Origin: Campylobacter jejuni subsp. jejuni 414
GTDB lineage: Bacteria > Campylobacterota > Campylobacteria > Campylobacterales > Campylobacteraceae
Direction: 5' to 3'
Assembly (NCBI GenBank): GCA_000163995.1
Contig: CM000855.1
Coordinates: forward strand, 1,411,473-1,475,472
DNA length: 64,000 bases
Positions 18,454 to 29,660 of the stretch are shown in pieces (position 1 is the stretch's first letter; each line of letters opens with the position of its first letter). The position numbers and the translations under genes are program-made. The notes under the pieces were generated by a model that was not told where the DNA came from, did no database searches, and saw only the letters and a program-made list of their open reading frames with translations.

Positions 18454-19671
18454 TTGAATTCTTTTAAACAAAAATATTTCATCAATTTTTGGGATAATTC
18501 CCGCTCTATGATTGCGCTTGGAATTTTAAGTGCAGTGTATTTTGGAATTTTTGGTAATGTTTGGGCTGTTACAGGAGAAATGACCCGTTGGGGTGGTGAG
18601 TTTTTAGAACTTTTAGGTATAAATTTAGATGGATATTCTTATTACCAAAAGCAAAATTTAGATGGAACTCCTTTAACAAGAACTGATGGCATTATGCTCA
18701 TAGGCATGTTTATAGGTTGTTTAGTAGCTGCACTTTTAGCCAATAAAGTCAAATTTCGCCTACCTGCTAGCAATATAAGAATTTTTCAAGCTATAATAGG
18801 TGGAATTCTTTCAGGATATGGTGCAAGACTTGCATTTGGGTGCAATCTGGCTAATTTTTTTACAGGCTTGCCTTATTTTTCTTTACACACTTGGCTTTTT
18901 ACTGTTTTTATGGTCTTAGGAATTTATTTAGGGGTAAAAATTTGCAATACTTCCTTTTTTAAACCCAAAGCCAAACTAGAACGCGTAAATAAAGAAAACT
19001 TACCGTTAAATAAGCAAAACTTGAGTGCAAAATTATATTTTAACTTAGGCATAGTGCTTTTCATAGCCTTTTTAGTTTGGGTGCTTTATCTTGTATTTGT
19101 AAATGGTAATATTAGCGCGCAAAACAAACAAAGTCTTTTAGCTTTGGCACTTATTTTTGGTTTTATTTTTGGTTTTATTATTTCTAGAGGGCAAATTTGT
19201 TTTACTTCTTGCTTTAGAGATTTATTTTTATTTGGTAGAGATAATGCTATAAAAGGAGCATTAATCGGCATGATTATCGCTTCTTTAATCGCTTTTGCTT
19301 TTATTTTGCAAGGTCATACCAGCAAACTCATAGAACTTTCTCCTGCTGTAGCTGTGGGGGCATTTTTATTTGGTTTTGGTATAGTTTTTGCCGGAGGTTG
19401 TGAGTGTGGTTGGGCTTATCGTGCTTTTGAAGGACAAAGTCATTTCATGATAGTAGGAATTGCAAATATAGTAGGAACTATGATTTTAGCTTTGAGTTAT
19501 GATTTTTTACCAAAGGCTTTCAAAGAAGGGGTGAAAATTAATCTTTTAGCTGAATTTGGAAATTTAAATGGATTTTTTATCAATCTTGTTTTATTTATCT
19601 TAATGTTTGCTTTTGTAGTATTTTACAAAAAACACTTCTTTGAAAAATTCAGCTTAAAGGATAAACAATGA
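18454..19671 (+). CDS. fdhT: YeeE/YedE-family membrane protein FdhT, selenium supply for formate dehydrogenase
   Basis: 405 residues with about ten membrane helices, start TTG preceded by AGGA. The sequence is a duplicated YeeE/YedE fold with paired Gly/Cys motifs: GYGARLAFGCNLANFFTG, SRGQICFTSCFRD and FAGGCECGWAYRAFEG. In C. jejuni the Cj1500/Cj1501 pair (FdhT/FdhU) is needed for selenium-dependent formate dehydrogenase biogenesis, probably by moving or handling a selenium or sulfur species at the inner membrane. It is coupled to fdhU by ATGA and sits next to tRNA-Sec. Confidence 0.85.
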   Translation: MNSFKQKYFINFWDNSRSMIALGILSAVYFGIFGNVWAVTGEMTRWGGEFLELLGINLDGYSYYQKQNLDGTPLTRTDGIMLIGMFIGCLVAALLANKVKFRLPASNIRIFQAIIGGILSGYGARLAFGCNLANFFTGLPYFSLHTWLFTVFMVLGIYLGVKICNTSFFKPKAKLERVNKENLPLNKQNLSAKLYFNLGIVLFIAFLVWVLYLVFVNGNISAQNKQSLLALALIFGFIFGFIISRGQICFTSCFRDLFLFGRDNAIKGALIGMIIASLIAFAFILQGHTSKLIELSPAVAVGAFLFGFGIVFAGGCECGWAYRAFEGQSHFMIVGIANIVGTMILALSYDFLPKAFKEGVKINLLAEFGNLNGFFINLVLFILMFAFVVFYKKHFFEKFSLKDKQ

Positions 19672-19895
19672 AAATTACCTATAGTTTAAATTTACAAGGT
19701 GAGGCTTGTCCTTATCCTGCTATAGCGACACTTGATGTCTTGCCTCAACTTAAAAGTGGGGAAATTTTAGAAGTGCTTTGTGATTGCCCACAAAGTATTA
19801 ATTCCATACCACAAGATGCAAAAAATCGTGGCTTTAAAGTTCTTGAAATCGATCAAAGTGGACCTACACTAAGATTTTTAATCCAAAAGCCTTAA
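19668..19895 (+). CDS. fdhU: TusA/SirA-like protein FdhU
   Basis: 75 residues with the TusA fold and CPxP motif (GEACPYPAIATLD, Cys14). TusA-like proteins carry persulfide, or in this setting possibly selenide, on that cysteine. It overlaps fdhT by 4 nt, and its stop codon is inside the terminator hairpin. It works with FdhT for formate dehydrogenase maturation in C. jejuni. Confidence 0.85.
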   Translation: MKITYSLNLQGEACPYPAIATLDVLPQLKSGEILEVLCDCPQSINSIPQDAKNRGFKVLEIDQSGPTLRFLIQKP

Positions 19896-19911
19896 AAAAG
19901 GCTTTTGTTTT
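19884..19911. terminator. Bidirectional terminator between fdhU and putP
   Basis: Perfect 10-bp stem CAAAAGCCTT/AAGGCTTTTG with a 4-nt A loop, flanked by T runs suited to both strands. It separates two convergent genes. Confidence 0.85.
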
Positions 19912-21377
19912 CAAAGTTCCTTCAACATCTTTTCATAAGCAGCTTTGGTTCCTGAACGGACATTAGTAAGTAAACTAGCAATGATTATCACCACTGAAGC
20001 TGCTAAAAATCCCGGAACTATTTCATAAAGATCTGAATTTGCAAAATTCTTCCAAAGTACCACAGTAGCAGCTCCTGTTATCATACCTAAAATCGCTCCT
20101 ACTCTTGTCATTCTACTCCAAAATAAAGAAAAAAGCATTACAGAACCAAAAGACGCTCCAAATCCTGCCCATGCATAAGAAACTATACTTAAAACGCTTG
20201 AGTTTTTATCAGTAGAAATCAAAAACGCTATTACAGCTACAAGTAAAACACCTAATTTACCTAAATTTAATACAACATGACTTGGCGCATCTTCTCTGAA
20301 AATCTTTTTATAAAAATCTTCTGCTATAGTAGAGCTTGAAACAAGCAATTGTGAACTTGCAGTACTCATAATAGCCGCTAAAATAGCACTAAGCAAAATA
20401 CCTGCTATCCAAGGATTAAATAAAAGTTGCGACATCACGATAAAAATCTTTTCAGGATCTTGCAAACTTAATTCAAATTTATACACATAAGCTATCCCTA
20501 AAACACCTATTATGCAAGCACTTAAAAGACAAATCATCATCCAAGCAACACCTATAAAAGTAGCTACAGAAATATCCTTAGTGGAACGAATAGACATAAA
20601 ACGAACTAAAATATGCGGTTGACCAAAATAACCTAAACCCCAAGCAAGTGCCGATATAATGCCTATAGCTCCTACCCCATCCATAGATAAAGCTTGTGGT
20701 TTAATTTCTTCTACTATATTCATCGCTTCACTAAAGCCACCTAAATGATAAAGCATAACTGAAGGCACGATGATTAAAGCTGTCATCATTAAAAGCCCTT
20801 GTATCATATCCGTCCAACAAACCGCTTTGTATCCACCTAAAAAAGTATAAGCAACAATAATAATAGTTCCAGTGGTTAGCGCATAATCATATCTGATACC
20901 AAAAGTACTTTCAAAAAGCTTTGCTCCACTTACAAGCCCTGATGAAACATAAAAGGTAAAAAATATCAAAATTACCACAGCACATACTATACGAAGTATA
21001 TGTTTATCATCATCAAAACGAGTTTCAAAATAATCAGGAATAGTCAAAGAATTTGCAATAACACTAGTATAAATTCTAAGTCTTTTTGCTACAAAAATCC
21101 AATTTAAACTAGCCCCTATAGTAAGTCCAATCGCGATATAAGAATCCACAAAACCACTTACATATAAAGCCCCAGGTAAACCCATTAAAAGCCAACCGCT
21201 CATATCAGAAGCCCCTGCACTAAGTGCAGATATCACAGGCCCCATAGTACGCCCACCTAAAAAATAATCCTCTGTATTTTTATTTTGTTTATAAAAATAA
21301 AAACCTATATAAAGCATTAACAAGGCATAAGCTACAAACGTCACTGCTATTGGGGTATTAATTTGAACCACTTCCAT
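19911..21377 (-). CDS. putP: Sodium/proline symporter
   Basis: 488 residues, about 13 membrane helices, sodium:solute symporter family. [20 protein letters not shown] and [13 protein letters not shown] form the sodium/substrate region. [11 protein letters not shown] and [20 protein letters not shown] are typical of PutP. It starts 17 nt after putA on the same strand: proline is taken up and then oxidised. Counterpart of Cj1502c; SSS family identity is certain and proline specificity follows from the pairing. Confidence 0.93.
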   Translation of the reverse strand: MEVVQINTPIAVTFVAYALLMLYIGFYFYKQNKNTEDYFLGGRTMGPVISALSAGASDMSGWLLMGLPGALYVSGFVDSYIAIGLTIGASLNWIFVAKRLRIYTSVIANSLTIPDYFETRFDDDKHILRIVCAVVILIFFTFYVSSGLVSGAKLFESTFGIRYDYALTTGTIIIVAYTFLGGYKAVCWTDMIQGLLMMTALIIVPSVMLYHLGGFSEAMNIVEEIKPQALSMDGVGAIGIISALAWGLGYFGQPHILVRFMSIRSTKDISVATFIGVAWMMICLLSACIIGVLGIAYVYKFELSLQDPEKIFIVMSQLLFNPWIAGILLSAILAAIMSTASSQLLVSSSTIAEDFYKKIFREDAPSHVVLNLGKLGVLLVAVIAFLISTDKNSSVLSIVSYAWAGFGASFGSVMLFSLFWSRMTRVGAILGMITGAATVVLWKNFANSDLYEIVPGFLAASVVIIIASLLTNVRSGTKAAYEKMLKEL

Positions 21378-21394
21378 AAATCTCTCCTTGATAA

Positions 21395-24300
21395 TTAAGA
21401 TATTGCTCTAATGCCTAAATTTCCATAGCGATGAAAAGATATGCTTAAAGCTTTTTCATTGAAATAATTTAAAAGCTCAAAACGACCATTTAATAATGGC
21501 TTTTCCCTTATGATGATTTTAGCAAGCTTTGCAGCCTCTTTATAAATCTCATCATTTACATTTGGCTTTGCTAAATAACGCACTCTTTCATATTCTTCAA
21601 TACTCTTGATAAAATTTTCTCTATTTTCTTTTAAAAATAATACTTTTGCTCCTATATTTTGAACAATTTCTTCTATCATGCTAATATCTTGTTCATCATA
21701 ACTAATACTTAGATCAATATTTGCAATGTTTGCACCTAAAACCACACCCAAAACATCTCTTAAACTTTCATTTCCACAAAGTCTTAAAACCATATTTTTT
21801 ATTTTAGTATAAGAAAAAAGATTATCTTCTCCACGTATATTGACATAATCTTTTGAAATGCTAAACTCATTTTTATAGTGATAAGCGTAAGATTGAGACA
21901 TTTTAATCAAGTCATTGACAATATCTTTTATTTCTTTTAAATTTATTTGTGCTAATTTTTTTGAAAATTTCTCTTCGATTAGATGATCATCAAAACCTTC
22001 TTGTTTGATCTCTAAAAATTGAGTAATATAATTATAAATTCCAACCTTTCTACCTAGACCTATGGCAGATTTTTTGATTCCACCAAAAGGTTGGCGCAAC
22101 ACTATAGCACCTGTGGTTGGTTTATTAATATAAATATTGCCTGCTTCTATATGAGTGTGAAAATACTCCCATTCTCTCTCATCTAAACTTTCAAAACCTG
22201 CGGTTAAACCATAACCCGTTGAATTTACTATATCAATAGCTTCTTTTAAATTTTTAGCCTTCATCACGCTTAAAATCGGTACAAAAAGTTCATTCATATG
22301 AGTAAAATCCCCCTTTTTAGTGCCGTATTTTATACCTGGTGTCATCAAATAAGGATTATCATCTAAAAACTTAGGTTTTAACGCCCATTCTTCATAAGTT
22401 TGCAATTCATTTAAAGCCTTTTGAACTTTTTGACTTGGCTTATCAGCCAAAGCGCCTAATTTATTTTTAAATTCAAAAGGACTACCCACAGCCATAGAAC
22501 TTGCAGCATCGACTAGAGTCTTTTTAAATTCTTCATCATCATAAACCTCTTCTTCCAAAATAAGTAAAGAGGTAGCTGAACATTTTTGTCCGCTATTGCT
22601 AAAAGCAGAATGAATGATATTTTTAATCGCACTATCACGATCAGCAAATTTAGAAACTATAGTAGCATTCTTTCCACCCGTTTCAGCACTTAAAAGCAAA
22701 GTTGGATTAGCTTTTAGCATAGCATAAGCGGTATCCTCTCCTCCTGTAAGAATTGAAAATTTAATTGCTTCATCAACAAGTAAATACTTAGAAACATCAC
22801 TTCCTTTTGAGGGTAGAAAAATCAAAGCATCTTTTGGAATACCTGCATCCCAAAAACATTTACAAAGCATATAACCTGTTAGAATTGAAAGCGAAGAAGG
22901 TTTATAGATAACCACATTACCCGCAGCCAAAGGAGCAGCTATAGTACCTACTGAAATTCCTATAGGAAAATTCCAAGGAGCTATAGTAACACCTATACCT
23001 TTAGGACTAAATTGAACTTTTGGATTTTGTTTTTTAAGCTCTTCTAAAGAATGTGGATAAAACTCTGTAAAATCAATAGCTTCACTCACTTCAGGATCAA
23101 TTTCTAAAAAGGTTTTTCCCACTTCTAAAGCTGCTAAGCCTATTAAATCACCTCTTCTTTCCCTCATAAGTTTTGCACTTTTGGCTAAAATTTGATAGAT
23201 TTCATCATGGCTTTTTTGTGTAAATTTAGAATTTTTAGCTATTTCTAAAGCTTGTTTGATTTCTTTTTCTCCTGCTAAATAAGCCTTTCCTATAAGATTG
23301 TTTTTAATCTTATCTTTAACTTCTAAAGCATTTAAATTTGCTGCTTTAAAATCAAGATCACCTATAACAGGATAAACATCATAATCTTTTAAATTTTCAT
23401 ATTTGACTTTAATATCTTTAGCCCACGCTCTATTTTGCATTAAGACAAAATCCGTATCACTTTCGTTATTAAATTTTTTACTCTCATACGAACTTACAAT
23501 ATTTGACTCTTTATTTCTATCTTGTTTACGATGTGTAGTATTATCAAGATTTTTTATACCTTCTAAAGATTTTAAAAAAAGTTCTTTTTGGATATTCCAA
23601 TTTTTATCGCCTACTTTAAGATTGAAAAAATAACGCATAAAATTATCTTCGCTAGTATTTTCATCAAGACGTCTTACAAGATAAGCAATAGCATTGTTAA
23701 AATGTTCTTCATCACAAACTGGAGCATAAAGAATTAAATCATGCATTTTAGATAATTCATAAGAACATTGCAAACTCATACCCTCAAGCATTTCAAAAGT
23801 AAAAGATTTTAAAGCGCCCGCTTCACTAATACGTGTATAAACATAAGCAATTTCAAAGATATTATGACTGGCTATACCAATGTTAATGTATTTATAATTA
23901 TCTCCTTCAAGGATAAAATCAAGCATTTTATTATAATTACTATCGGTATCTATTTTTTTATAAAAAGTGGGAAGTTCCCAACCTCTTTGGCTTGCAATGG
24001 TTTCTTCGCTTTCCATATTAGCACCTTTAACAAAGCGAATTTTTATAGGCTGCATTCCTTTTAAAACCCTCTCTTTTGAGAAAGCAAAAAGTTTTTTAAG
24101 ATACTCATAAGAATCAGGAATATAAGCTTGCAAAACAATGCCCGCTTTGATATCAAATTTAGCCACACTTTCCATAAAAGCTACAACAGTGAGCTCTAAA
24201 TCTCTAAATTCCTCCATATCAAGATTGATAAATTTAGATAAACCTTGCTTTTTCTCTTCTTCTAAAGCTAAGGCATAAAGATAATCTAATCTTTTTACCA

Positions 24301-24883
24301 CCTCTTCTTTAGAATAATCAAAATCTATAATATTAATTTGTGAAAAAATGGTAGTGATTTTAATAGAAATATACGTAATATAACTTGATTTTAAGGCTTC
24401 TTCGTACTTTTGCATGCGATATTTACTTTCTGCTTCGCCCAAAACTTCTTCGCCAATTAAATTCACATTTAAAGTAATTTTATCTTGTTCTTTTCTTTTC
24501 CTAATATGAGGCTCTAATACATTAGGATTTGCATCTAAAACCATAGCTTTTGTATCTTCTCTTAAATGTTTTATAAAAAATGGCACACTCAAACTTGGTG
24601 CAAATTTACCAAAATTTAAAAAGCTAAAAAGTAGGAATTTTTCAAACGCACTAAAAAAATCAGCTATACCATATTTGTTTAAAGTATATTCTATAAGTTC
24701 AAAACTTGCATTTTTATCTTTACATCTAAAAGAACGATCTAAAAGCTCGATAAGCATAACTTTATTTTTGGGATTGTTAAGAAGCTTCTGCATTTTTGAA
24801 TGAAATTCTTTTTCTGCATTAGAAATATTTAATTCTATTTTTTTTTGCAACTCCTCAGCTAAAGCCAAAGCTTTTTGTATCAT
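21395..24883 (-). CDS. putA: Bifunctional proline dehydrogenase / glutamate-semialdehyde dehydrogenase
   Basis: 1162 residues. Oxidises proline to glutamate in two steps. The N-terminal half is the FAD barrel ([43 protein letters not shown]). The C-terminal half is the aldehyde dehydrogenase with [10 protein letters not shown] and the catalytic cysteine in [10 protein letters not shown] near residue 766. There is no N-terminal ribbon-helix-helix DNA-binding domain, so it should not repress its own operon as the E. coli form does. First gene of the putAP unit. Confidence 0.95.
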   Translation of the reverse strand: MIQKALALAEELQKKIELNISNAEKEFHSKMQKLLNNPKNKVMLIELLDRSFRCKDKNASFELIEYTLNKYGIADFFSAFEKFLLFSFLNFGKFAPSLSVPFFIKHLREDTKAMVLDANPNVLEPHIRKRKEQDKITLNVNLIGEEVLGEAESKYRMQKYEEALKSSYITYISIKITTIFSQINIIDFDYSKEEVVKRLDYLYALALEEEKKQGLSKFINLDMEEFRDLELTVVAFMESVAKFDIKAGIVLQAYIPDSYEYLKKLFAFSKERVLKGMQPIKIRFVKGANMESEETIASQRGWELPTFYKKIDTDSNYNKMLDFILEGDNYKYINIGIASHNIFEIAYVYTRISEAGALKSFTFEMLEGMSLQCSYELSKMHDLILYAPVCDEEHFNNAIAYLVRRLDENTSEDNFMRYFFNLKVGDKNWNIQKELFLKSLEGIKNLDNTTHRKQDRNKESNIVSSYESKKFNNESDTDFVLMQNRAWAKDIKVKYENLKDYDVYPVIGDLDFKAANLNALEVKDKIKNNLIGKAYLAGEKEIKQALEIAKNSKFTQKSHDEIYQILAKSAKLMRERRGDLIGLAALEVGKTFLEIDPEVSEAIDFTEFYPHSLEELKKQNPKVQFSPKGIGVTIAPWNFPIGISVGTIAAPLAAGNVVIYKPSSLSILTGYMLCKCFWDAGIPKDALIFLPSKGSDVSKYLLVDEAIKFSILTGGEDTAYAMLKANPTLLLSAETGGKNATIVSKFADRDSAIKNIIHSAFSNSGQKCSATSLLILEEEVYDDEEFKKTLVDAASSMAVGSPFEFKNKLGALADKPSQKVQKALNELQTYEEWALKPKFLDDNPYLMTPGIKYGTKKGDFTHMNELFVPILSVMKAKNLKEAIDIVNSTGYGLTAGFESLDEREWEYFHTHIEAGNIYINKPTTGAIVLRQPFGGIKKSAIGLGRKVGIYNYITQFLEIKQEGFDDHLIEEKFSKKLAQINLKEIKDIVNDLIKMSQSYAYHYKNEFSISKDYVNIRGEDNLFSYTKIKNMVLRLCGNESLRDVLGVVLGANIANIDLSISYDEQDISMIEEIVQNIGAKVLFLKENRENFIKSIEEYERVRYLAKPNVNDEIYKEAAKLAKIIIREKPLLNGRFELLNYFNEKALSISFHRYGNLGIRAIS

Positions 24884-25014
24884 TTTGTAACTCCTAAGAT
24901 AAAATAAATTCTAAATAAATAATAATATAAAATAAGAAAAAATAATATTTTAAATCATAGAAAATGTATAAAAAATGATAGAAAAATTTTTAATGAGTAT
25001 ATAGGTAACAAAAA

Positions 25015-26037
25015 TCAAGAAATGATAATATCATTTTCTTGTTTATTTACAACCTTAGCAATAATTTTAGCTTGAATATTTTCATCTTCTAGTTTTTTTA
25101 AACATTCTAAGGCTTTTTTTTCACTTATGGAAATTAAAAGTCCACCTGAAGTTTGAGGATCACAAAGCAATAATTTTTCTTCATTTAAATTAGGATTAAT
25201 TTCTTTCATAAATTCTAAATTTTTATAAGCTCCAGCAGGAATTAAACCCATATTAAAATATTCTTTTGCCCCATCTAAAAAAGGAAGTTCGCTTTCAAAA
25301 ATTTCAAAAGAAATATTCTCATTTAACATCTCTTTTAAATGTCCTAAAAGACCAAAACCTGTAACATCACTCATAGCATTTGGATGAAATTTAAGAGCGA
25401 TTTGACTGGCTTTATAGTTTAATTCCATCATACTTTCAAGCATTGTATCTAAATGTTTTTGTTTTAGCATTTGTGCCTTTAAAGCCGTACTTAAAACTCC
25501 CGTTCCTAAAGGCTTGGTTAGAATAACACAATCTCCAATTTTAGCAGTATTATTGGCGATAAATTTACTAGGATGCACTTTTCCTGTAACACTAAGTCCA
25601 AAAAAAAGCTCGCTACTTTCTATAGTATGTCCACCCACAATTAAAGCATTACATTCTTGAACCTTGTCATTTGCTCCTTCTAAAAGCTCTTTTAAAAGAC
25701 TTAAATCATGATTACAAGTATCAAAACCTACTATATTTAAAGCGTTAATCACCTCTGCACCCATAGCAAATACATCACTTAAAGCATTTGCTGCGGCAAT
25801 AGCTCCAAAATGATAAGCACTATTCACCACAGGTGTAATAAAATCAAGCGTTTGCACCAAAGCCAAATCGGAGCTGATCTGATACACACTTGCATCTTCA
25901 TTACTACCGATATCACTAAGCAAAGCGGGAGATTTTTGCATGAAATTTAAAATTGTTTTAAGACCACCCGGGCTTAATTTCGCTGCTCAACCTGCCGCTT
26001 TAACAAAATGTGTTAAATTTTGATTTTTATATTTCAG
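25015..26037 (-). CDS. selD: Selenide, water dikinase, itself a selenoprotein (UGA = Sec17)
   Basis: Makes selenophosphate for tRNA-Sec charging. The plain open frame begins only at MQKSPALLSDIG (25941), but the conserved catalytic segment lies upstream in the same frame across a TGA at 25987-25989: FVKAAG-U-AAKLSPGGLKTIL. That is the SelD active site where E. coli has Cys17. No ATG precedes it; a CTG at 26037 has AAGGA six bases upstream and puts Sec exactly at residue 17, giving 340 residues (ATA at 26040 is the alternative). GGHTIESSELFFGLSVTGKV and DVTGFGLLGH are family motifs. yedF lies 9 nt upstream. Reading as Sec is strongly supported; the start codon is less sure. Confidence 0.85.
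25958..25977 (-). promoter_or_regulatory. SECIS-like hairpin for selD
   Basis: Nine nt after the UGA, TTAAG-CC pairs with GG-T-CTTAA around a CGGGT loop, leaving a bulged U. A short stem with a bulged U and a G-rich loop close behind UGA is the bacterial SelB-binding pattern. Confidence 0.6.
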
Positions 26038-26046
26038 TATTTTTCC

Positions 26047-26619
26047 TTATAGAGTAATGATTTTTGCTTTACTAAAAAGTTCATTTAAAATTTCATAAGC
26101 ATTGCCCATACTTCCTATTTTAAGCTCTTTACTCTTATTAAAAAATTCTAAACAAGCTCCACAACTTATAATTTCAATACCTAAATTTTCAAGTTCTTTC
26201 ATAACTAAATGCGCCTTATGATTTTCATCAACATTGATTAAAACACTTTCATTTACGCAAAGAATTTTACTTGGAGCATGATCTAAATTTTTTAAAGTAT
26301 TTAAAAATCCTACAAGTAAATTTTGCCCTAATTCACCCTTACCTACTTTGTCAGTTTTTAAAAACAAAACACTATAATCATGTACATTTACTTCACTAGA
26401 ATTAAAATTCTTTTTTTGCACCTTGATATAAAACTCTTGTGCATTTTCATCTACGATGGGGTTTAACTTTAAAGAATTAAGAAATTTTACAACATTATTT
26501 TTTGAAATAAAAGAATTTAAAATAATTTCTAAAGTTTCGCCTTCTTGAAGCTTTTCAAGAGCATTTTTTGTTTCAACTATAGGCTGAGGGCAAGAAAGAT
26601 TGCGACAATCAATTTTCAT
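26047..26619 (-). CDS. yedF: YedF-type selenium metabolism protein (TusA + DsrE-like domains)
   Basis: 190 residues. N-terminal TusA-like domain with CPxP (NLSCPQPIVETKNAL, Cys10), C-terminal DsrE/YchN-like domain with cysteines in GIEIISCGACLEFF. Proteins of this build accompany selD in selenium-using bacteria. The stop TAA is 9 nt before the selD start, in the same frame, so the two are co-translated. Exact chemistry unknown; selenium transfer is inferred from the partner. Confidence 0.82.
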   Translation of the reverse strand: MKIDCRNLSCPQPIVETKNALEKLQEGETLEIILNSFISKNNVVKFLNSLKLNPIVDENAQEFYIKVQKKNFNSSEVNVHDYSVLFLKTDKVGKGELGQNLLVGFLNTLKNLDHAPSKILCVNESVLINVDENHKAHLVMKELENLGIEIISCGACLEFFNKSKELKIGSMGNAYEILNELFSKAKIITL

Positions 26620-26687
26620 TATTTTTCCTTGATATTAGAACTTTGGAAAGTAATATTATTTTATTACTTGTTTTGTGTTTAAAATTT

Positions 26688-26710
26688 AAAAGCTCAAAAA
26701 ATGAGCTTTT
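26688..26710 (-). terminator. Terminator of tlp1
   Basis: Nine-bp stem AAAAGCTCA/TGAGCTTTT with a five-base loop directly behind the tlp1 stop codon. Confidence 0.75.
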
Positions 26711-28813
26711 TTAAAATCTTTTTTTATTCACATCTTCAAGAATTGCTGCGGCAATTTGATTGACTTCATTTGTTATATTATTGGTAACATTTGCAACTTC
26801 AACATTTTCTTTGGTTACGCTTTCAAGTTGTGCTATAGCATCGTTAATCTGCGTGATCCCTGCTGTTTGCTCTCTTACAGATTCTGCTACTTCATTTACA
26901 CTCTGAACAAGTATATTAATATTTGCTTCAATTTCAGATAAAGATTTTCCTGTTCTTTCTGCAAGCTGTCTTACCTCATCTGCAACAACTGCAAAACCAC
27001 GCCCATGCTCTCCCGCACGAGCAGCTTCAATAGCAGCATTTAAAGCAAGAAGATTGGTTTGTTCAGCAATATCTTTAATCACATTGACAATATTTTTAAT
27101 ATCATCAGCTTGCGAAGCAACTTCAACTGTTTTTCCACTTACATTTTGCATAGAAGAATTAATTTCCTCTACAGCTGTAGCTGATTGTTCTAAAGAACTT
27201 GCTTGAGCATTAGAACCATCAGCAAGTTTTTGCATAGAATTTTTTAACTCTTCTGACTGGTTAGCCAAATCTTTAGCAAAATTTGAAGAAGCTACAAGCA
27301 TTTTTTTAATTTCTTTACCTAAAATATTAGTCGTAATTTCAACTTCACCTTTAGCATCAAATACTTCTGTGCTAAAATCAAGAGCCTTATAGCTATCAAA
27401 AACTCTATTAATTTCATTCATATTAGAGCCAATTTTATTTTGCAAAGCATCAAGCATTCTGTTAAGAACATTTTTAAGTTCCACTAGTTGAGGATTTATA
27501 GGATTTTTAGTAATTCTTGCAGTTAAATTACCTTTTTCGATCTCTCTAGCAGTTTGCACCGATTCATCAACAGCATTTTGATCTTGTTTTAAAGACATTT
27601 GAATCTTTTCAATATTTTCATTTATAATTCTACCCATTGCTCCTAACTCATCATTAGCACGAATTTTAATAGTCTTAGGTTCAATTTTTTCATGATTTAA
27701 AAAACGGAAAAATGATTCTAAAGAACTAAGAATAACAGGCAATCTAGATGCAACAATTTTTCTTACGCAATAATAAACCACTCCTAAAACAATAAAAATA
27801 AAAATAAAAGATGCACCAATGATAATTAATTGTAATTTTTTTAAAGGTTCAAAAACTGAATACTTAGGGGCAGTTACTAAAACTGTCCAAGAACTATCTT
27901 GTACTTTAAAACTATTAACCGCAGCATAAGAATCATCACCATCAGAAGCTATATAGTTAAAAACTCCATTTTTTCCTTCACCCATAGCCTTATAGGTCTC
28001 TTGTGCACCTTTATTAGGATTAACATCTTTTAAATTTTTTAAAACCAAATTTTTATCAGGATGAATTGCAACAAAACCATCTGAATTTAAAAGAGCTCTT
28101 AATTCTCCATTGTATTTTTGACCCTTAGGATCCAAAAGATAACTAGCAATAGCCGAAAAATCCAAAGTCATACCAGCAACACCTACAACTTGATTCTTTT
28201 GATCAAAAATAGGCATAGCAACATTTACAGCATTAAAATTTTGACCTTCTAAATTCATCCTAATAGGACGACCTATATATACTTTGTTTTCTCCATACTT
28301 TGCTTTTTTTAATATATCTTGGACAACTTGTAAATTAGCTATTTCATCGCTAGCTTGTATTGCTTTTATTCCACCTTTGTTATCTTTTTCTTCATCAGCA
28401 TAAAGCATAACAAATTTTCCACTTTGAGTATTGAAAAATTTGCTTTCTTCTTTAAAATATTCTGGTGGATCAATTAAATATAAATAGGTGAAATTAGAAT
28501 AAGCACTATTATCAAAAGTATTAGTTATAATATTTGTTATACTATCTATATCTAAATTTTCTTTGGAAGTTGATCTAAACATTTCTGTTAAAGTTCCTGA
28601 AATACTTTTATTTAAAGCGATCATTTCTCCAAAAATTCCTTGAGTTTGGGTAGCATATTCTTTTGTAATAGAAGCAAGAATATCTTCTGTGTTTTTAGTA
28701 ATATTTTGACTTACTTGTTTTGTAATTAAAGAAATTAAAATAACAAGCCCAATAACAACGACAGTTGCCACAGAAAAAATAAGCTTTAAACCTATATTTA
28801 AAGATTTAAACAT
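26711..28813 (-). CDS. tlp1: Methyl-accepting chemotaxis receptor Tlp1
   Basis: 700 residues. Membrane helix at about 10-30, periplasmic dCACHE ligand domain to about 320 ([31 protein letters not shown]), second helix [24 protein letters not shown], then the cytoplasmic signalling hairpin with [20 protein letters not shown] and [19 protein letters not shown]. Length and position match Cj1506c, the aspartate-linked receptor Tlp1/CcaA. No C-terminal CheR/CheB pentapeptide; it ends EDVNKKRF. Confidence 0.92.
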   Translation of the reverse strand: MFKSLNIGLKLIFSVATVVVIGLVILISLITKQVSQNITKNTEDILASITKEYATQTQGIFGEMIALNKSISGTLTEMFRSTSKENLDIDSITNIITNTFDNSAYSNFTYLYLIDPPEYFKEESKFFNTQSGKFVMLYADEEKDNKGGIKAIQASDEIANLQVVQDILKKAKYGENKVYIGRPIRMNLEGQNFNAVNVAMPIFDQKNQVVGVAGMTLDFSAIASYLLDPKGQKYNGELRALLNSDGFVAIHPDKNLVLKNLKDVNPNKGAQETYKAMGEGKNGVFNYIASDGDDSYAAVNSFKVQDSSWTVLVTAPKYSVFEPLKKLQLIIIGASFIFIFIVLGVVYYCVRKIVASRLPVILSSLESFFRFLNHEKIEPKTIKIRANDELGAMGRIINENIEKIQMSLKQDQNAVDESVQTAREIEKGNLTARITKNPINPQLVELKNVLNRMLDALQNKIGSNMNEINRVFDSYKALDFSTEVFDAKGEVEITTNILGKEIKKMLVASSNFAKDLANQSEELKNSMQKLADGSNAQASSLEQSATAVEEINSSMQNVSGKTVEVASQADDIKNIVNVIKDIAEQTNLLALNAAIEAARAGEHGRGFAVVADEVRQLAERTGKSLSEIEANINILVQSVNEVAESVREQTAGITQINDAIAQLESVTKENVEVANVTNNITNEVNQIAAAILEDVNKKRF

Positions 28814-28880
28814 CTATAACTCCTAAAAATAAAAATTTAGATTGTAATTTTAACATATTTTTAGAAAATAACGTTAATTA

Positions 28881-28911
28881 ATTATAACAATACTATGTAT
28901 TAGTATTGTTA
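28881..28911 (-). promoter_or_regulatory. Inverted repeat overlapping the tlp1 -10
   Basis: 11-bp arms TAACAATACTA (28885-28895) and its complement (28901-28911) with a 5-nt loop. On the minus strand an extended -10 (TGTTATAAT, TATAAT at 28881-28886) overlaps one arm. It may be an operator of tlp1 or the end of the modE transcript. Confidence 0.45.
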
Positions 28912-28922
28912 CGACAAAAAAT

Positions 28923-29660
28923 TTATTTTTTTCCTTTTAGAAACAATTCCTTAAAACGCTTATTAGCATATTCTTCGATATCTTTTTGCAAAATAGAATA
29001 ATTTTCCATCAATTCCATGGCTCTAGGAGTAAGTTTTGTTCCTGATTCTTTAGAACGTCCTTGTCTTGTGCTAACTAAAATTTCTTGAGAATTTTTTTGC
29101 AAGGTTTGCAAATGCATCCAAGCTTTTTTATAATTAATCCCCATAAGCTTAGAAGCGTGAAGTAAACTACCTGTTTGTCCAATAAGTTCTAAAAGTTCGG
29201 TTTTTCCTTTTCCAAAAAGCAAATCTCCATCTGCATTTTCTATCCAAGTTTTTGTTCTTACTATAAATTGCTTACCTTTTTTTTCTTTAAAACAGCCAAG
29301 TTGACAATACTTTACATCAACCTTATAAGCCTTTAAAGCTGAACGCATACTTTTAAGTCCACAATCTTCTTTAGCAATATCTCTTGCGTCTTTACAAAAA
29401 ATTCTACGCTTTTCATCTAAACTGGGTTCTATTTTTTTAAGCACCTCAATCTTTGCTTTTTCAAAGTCTAAATGTCCAAATTGCCCTAATTCGCAATTAT
29501 CAATTCTCATATGATTTTCATTGGCTAATTTTCCAATTTTTTCTATATTTACACTAAATTTTTTTGCAATTTTAAAAGCTGTTCCACAATCTAACTTTTC
29601 ATTGCTATTTAACAATTCTTTCATATAAGAAATAATTTCTTTTTCTTGATTTTTATCCAT
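28923..29660 (-). CDS. modE: ModE-family molybdate-responsive regulator
   Basis: 245 residues from the ATG at 29660, which overlaps the fdhD stop (ATGGATAA); a GTG at 29678 is the alternative start. The C-terminal 110 residues hold the ModE/LysR-type winged helix: LLELIGQTGSLLHASKLMGI, NYKKAWMHLQTLQK, TRQGRSKESGTKLTPRA. Unlike E. coli ModE the DNA-binding domain is C-terminal and there is no TOBE/molbindin pair; the first 130 residues hold a Cys-containing duplicated region of unknown role (GQFGHLDFEKAKIEVLKK / GCFKEKKGKQ). Its place behind fdhD ties it to molybdoenzyme control. Counterpart of Cj1507c. Confidence 0.82.
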   Translation of the reverse strand: MDKNQEKEIISYMKELLNSNEKLDCGTAFKIAKKFSVNIEKIGKLANENHMRIDNCELGQFGHLDFEKAKIEVLKKIEPSLDEKRRIFCKDARDIAKEDCGLKSMRSALKAYKVDVKYCQLGCFKEKKGKQFIVRTKTWIENADGDLLFGKGKTELLELIGQTGSLLHASKLMGINYKKAWMHLQTLQKNSQEILVSTRQGRSKESGTKLTPRAMELMENYSILQKDIEEYANKRFKELFLKGKK

